A DNA stretch of 64,000 nt from Bugula neritina (Eukaryota > Bryozoa > Gymnolaemata > Cheilostomatida > Bugulidae), in assembly GCA_964035545.1 (NCBI GenBank), contig OZ037765.1, forward strand, positions 29,810,004-29,874,003, written 5' to 3'. Made by a program: the position numbers and the translations under genes. The notes under the pieces were generated by a model. It saw nothing but the letters and a program-made list of their open reading frames with translations. It was not told the DNA's origin and did no database searches. Of this stretch, positions 60,444-64,000 are shown piece after piece (position 1 is the first letter of the stretch; each line of letters starts with the position of its first letter).

Positions 60444-63400
60444 ATGCGAAAGCATTTGTCTCCCAAGCTCAAAGCTAGTCGTAGAAACCAACATTCTAAC
60501 TCCCGTAGTCAGAATGCCAATCATGATGATCCTACTTCATCTACTAATCTCCCTTATGTGGGCCCTAGTCGTGGTAAGAATTTCATCTTATATTTTCTAT
60601 GTTGAATTTATTTGTTGCATAAGATCTGTTGTTTATTGCATTGAGTATAAATGTTATGGGCCTTGAAAGTGCTGATGTGAATTTCCTCATTTAATAATAT
60701 CTGTTTGCTACATGCAAGCAGTTTGTCCATTACAAAATTATTTGTTGGGATATTATTAATCCAAATAATTATACTAATTATTTTATAATTTACACTTTGA
60801 ATATCCAATCTAAAATCTTTAGTGATAGTTAGCATTTCACTTGATTTTTTTATTGAGAAATAGCATGCTTGTGTTGAAAAGTAACTTTAAATTGGTGAAA
60901 AGCAATCTCATTAGTCCAACTACTATGAAATCATAATGAAAAATTTAAAAATATAGGTGCAAGTGGTGAGCAAGCTGATTATGGAGTTGCCTCCACTCTA
61001 CCATCAGGTAAGATGGTTCAGCTAGCCAGTTAGTGTGGTGCCTACAGTGGGTTTTACCCCACGGCACCAGGATACCTAGCTATACTCCGTGTATCAGTGC
61101 TGTTGGGGTTTAAGCTTTACTTTAGGCAACCTGTTTTTTGCAGATTGCTTTTATTTTTATGTTGTGATGCATTTCAGTTTATTAGTTCAAGAGTTTAAAA
61201 CTGTTCCTAGCTGTCCTCGTTTACAGTAGTTGGTACAGGGAACTGTGCCACTACCCATCAGCATATATGCAACCCTGGGGTGCCTTTATAGCCTTGTGGC
61301 CCTTATAAGACTGTTGTGATGGTGTAGTGGATAAAAGCACATTCTGCACCACTAAACTTACCTCCTCCCAGTGTTAGAAACAAATCTCTATAGCAATGAT
61401 ACTGATACTTGCAGGTCAGCCTCATAGTAGTACCAGCTCTGCTCAGACTCCACTGCCTCACTCTGCTCCTGCGAGACCGAGTGGTTCCGCCTCTCCAACG
61501 GTGCAGGAGAATCCTGTACCTGATTCCTCATGTGATGGCCGCGTCTGTAAGTGTTGCTTACTTTTAGATAACATGTGCCTGTTGTTAGTTCTCCTTACTA
61601 GTTTCTAGTGTTTAATTTTGATGTTATGTCACTAGAATATCTTGTCACCACAGTTCACTGTATTCTAGCTAAGTCAGAAGAGCTTCTGGCAGTCAAATCA
61701 CATTGTCATCATGCAATTAATATAGTTATAATGCTGTCGAAGTGTGACAGCAACCGTACCTGCACCGTCAATCTTTTACAGGTGTACCAAGAGGTACAGT
61801 CTCTCTTACAGATGACCAATTACCTTCTTCATCAAACAGAAGAGTTGGTATGCTGCCTCAATCTCTACCTGAGAGCTATGAAGCTCAAGATAATGGCCAA
61901 TCCCGTGAGTCTAGCTTCTGAAAGTTACTTGAACATCATGAATTGATACAAAGTCGCAGTTGAAGCACTTTTTGGGCTTTTTAAAACAAATATAATTTCA
62001 TGCTGTAATTAACCAATTACCCTTTCAGTGTCGATGGTGGTATAAAATGTATAGCTTATTTTTTGAATGCATTCTGCTATTTCTAAGCATGGAAAGCCAG
62101 TCTATTTTCATGTCAACATTAATAAGGGGTGTGGCTCTATGTTTTTATAAATTGTGATTTTTATTTTTGTTTATGACGGCTTTCACTTCACTCCTAGAAT
62201 ATTGTTTAATGTGTTATTATAGGATTGCTGCCTGGTGCCAGGGGCTCTAGCCCTCCACATGCTACTGGACAGATACCCTCATGTCCAAGCTATTACAGTG
62301 CCACTAATATATTTAGTGAGACAACTGTCCCTCATGTACCAGAAGCGCCACCTGGTGGCTTCGTGTTACCGAAAGCTCCCGAGCGGCTGCCCAGCCCTGC
62401 AAGCAGTCCTGCGCCCAGTGACCAGAGTGCTGTTAGTGGGAATTCCCTCTACTCTATGGTCTATAATGATGCCCAGCCCTCTTCTACAGAGAGCTCTCTC
62501 TTCAGTGCTTCGTCTGCTGATGCCGCTGCATCTCAGACCTCTCTACAATGTGTGCCTCAAACGCTGCCTCTGCCAGGAGACAGAGCTTCAGGTGGTGACA
62601 GCCCTCTGCGCTATGTCCCAGAAGTACCTGGAAGGCTGCCTAGTCCTAGCAGCAGTCACATGCTTTCTCATCCAAACCATTTCACATCTGACAGTGAAAC
62701 TGCTATTCCAACTCCTCAGCAACTGCCCACTGTTGAAGCCGGGAGTTCTCAAGGTTTCACAGCTGATCTACACTCGCGTGCCTCGCCGCGTGTTAGAGGA
62801 TGTTCTGCGTTTGATGCTCCAGCTCCAAAGAGAGCTGTTACTCATGCTGCCACTCCAGCTCCAAAGAGAGCTGCTACTCATGCTGCCATGTCCTCTGCAG
62901 CAGAATCTCCTGCCTCAACCTCTTACATGGCAGATCCTTACTCTCTATCCAATACTTCAGGTATCTCCATTTCTTTCTAGTGGTAAATCACAGAGTGAAT
63001 GCATTTTCTTATTGTCACTGACAGTCTCAATTTTCTATTTCTTTAAATATTGTTTAATGTATTATTATAGGATTGCTGCCTAATGCCAGGGGCTCTAGCC
63101 CTCCACATGCTACTGGACAGATACCCTCATGTCCAAGCTATTACAGTGCCACTAATATATTTAGTGAGTCAACTGACCCTCATGTACCAGAAGCGCCACC
63201 TGGCGGCTTCATCTTACCGAAAGCTCCCGAGCGGCTGCCCAGCCCTGCAAGCAGTCCTGCGCCCAGTGATAGAAACTGTTATACAGCCACTAGTGTCGAT
63301 GGCAACTCGGATGTGCCAAATATTCTGCCCTCCGCTGAAGGCAGCAGCCAAAGTTTCACAGCCGGCAGCAGCAATCAAGACTCACAAGACACGACAATGC

Positions 63401-63963
63401 CTCGTTCGAGCAGCACAGACTCACTTGATGTGCAGAGTGTGTCCGGGGGAGACCACATTACGTCTCATGCGTCACATGTCCCTCACCTTCCTCACACCGT
63501 CATTCATCTAGGAGATCACTTCTCTGTCGCAACTGATAATGTTGCAGGTATTGCATCTCTAGTTACTAATGCGCTGTATTACTTGTATTATATTCTGTGT
63601 GTTCTCAAATGTCATCTTAACAACTTCATGGTTGCTTTTAGTTATTTCACTGCATAATTTAGCTATATATCTTAATGCAAGTTGTGCGCTGTGCTTGGCT
63701 CATAGAATTTAGTTCACATGGTGTGACGGCGTTTAAGTTTCATAGTTTGTATTCCATTGATTTACGTGTTAACAGGTGAGAATGAATTCTCGCACCCTTT
63801 AAATGAAGTAAATGAAAATCTCCTTTTTGATGAAACAGTAACTGGCAACTCTCAAGAAGTTGCTGATGCATTTAACCAGCCAAATCTAGCAAATAATGGT
63901 GACTATACAGCTGTTATTTCATATTCTCAAAGTTCTGTAAAAGTGCCCAGAATTCATGTCTGA
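60444..63963 (+). CDS. Ser/Pro-rich low-complexity protein with tandem exon duplication
   Basis: Seven exons, all joined in phase 1, follow one another: 60432-60573, 60957-61007, 61415-61546, 61782-61904, 62223-62960, 63071-63547 and 63776-63963. Read from the ATG at 60444 they give about 612 aa. The first listed exon is open upstream to its acceptor, so earlier coding exons are possible. One such frame ends at 60222 with a strong donor and a hydrophobic, leader-like KLLFALLLLIFIRV. No globular domain is seen. The protein is Ser, Pro, Thr, Ala and Gln-rich, with repeated phrases: HVPEAPPGGF, KAPERLPSPASSPAPSD (twice), YVPEVPGRLPSPSSS and PAPKRA(V/A)THAA (twice). Disordered scaffold, extracellular matrix and transcription-factor linker are all possible. 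I do not recognise it. These exons are clearly more GC-rich than the window average. The stop is at 63961-63963. Confidence 0.65.
61008..61414. other. Intron with possible SINE-like fragment
   Basis: The intron between exons 2 and 3 of the Ser/Pro-rich gene is GC-richer than usual. It contains gtggtgcctacagtgggttttaccccacggcaccagg and, at about 61316, gatggtgtagtggataaaagc, which resembles a tRNA box A. No box B follows. It may be a degraded tRNA-derived repeat. Confidence 0.3.
62223..63270 (+). repeat. Tandem duplication of an exon start
   Basis: About 197 bp at 62223-62420 recur at 63071-63268 with only about seven differences. The preceding intron end (atattgtttaatgt.ttattatag) is copied too. 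The two copies are the 5' parts of consecutive exons in the same phase, so the protein contains the segment twice. After the shared part the exons diverge completely. Confidence 0.9.
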
Positions 63964-64000
63964 AGCAATGCGTTGCCTTAAAGTATTTGTTTTCACACTC

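Overview
This is a window of an AT-rich metazoan nuclear genome. Genes are split by GT-AG introns, many exons are only 40-250 bp, and there are no operons. Several proteins are clear animal orthologues: ABCG2, PLEKHA8/FAPP2, EME1 and U2 snRNP A'. A secreted PAN-plus-fucolectin-type lectin and a Methuselah-like seven-helix receptor with a long Cys-rich ectodomain are gene types expanded in aquatic invertebrates. A lophotrochozoan, perhaps mollusc-like, is my best guess. That is inference from gene content and not proof. No sequence search was possible, so all assignments rest on motifs, alignment from memory and splice-phase consistency.

Layout. 0-6 kb: the possible 3' end of an unknown gene, then a short Spc24-like kinetochore gene (+) convergent with a complete EME1 gene (-, 9 coding exons, 559 aa). 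6.9-8.1 kb: a 5'-truncated CR1/L2-like LINE with one in-frame stop. 8.1-11.6 kb: no gene seen. 11.7-21.9 kb: a 16-exon ABCG2 gene (+, 700 aa). 22.5-29.5 kb: an 11-exon PLEKHA8/FAPP2 gene (-, 523 aa). It starts head-to-head, 0.9 kb away, with SNRPA1 (+, 30.4-32.8 kb, 248 aa). 33.4-34.7 kb: a two-exon gene of unknown function (-). 35.2-36.5 kb: a secreted PAN/apple plus fucolectin-like protein (-). 38.8-39.9 kb: an unknown three-exon gene (-). 42.7-44.0 kb: a BTB protein whose N-terminal half reads like plant NPH3/RPT2 proteins (-). 46.1-47.9 kb: a predicted 77-aa four-exon gene (-), starting only about 130 bp from a five-exon, 1349-aa receptor gene (+, 48.0-54.6 kb). 54.6-60.4 kb: mostly no gene, with several short candidate exons. 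60.4-64.0 kb: a Ser/Pro-rich, low-complexity multi-exon gene with a recent tandem exon duplication (+).

The genes do not form one pathway: DNA repair (EME1), mitosis (Spc24-like), splicing (U2A'), efflux (ABCG2) and glycolipid transfer (PLEKHA8) sit beside lineage-specific secreted and receptor genes. Between and inside genes are MITE-like inverted repeats (992-1148, 48665-48828, 56964-57150), a tRNA-like element, and many simple and tandem repeats. Two of the repeats copy splice-site sequence (ABCG2 exon 7 acceptor, PLEKHA8 exon 9 donor). Exon boundaries below were checked for GT-AG sites and continuous reading phase unless stated otherwise.
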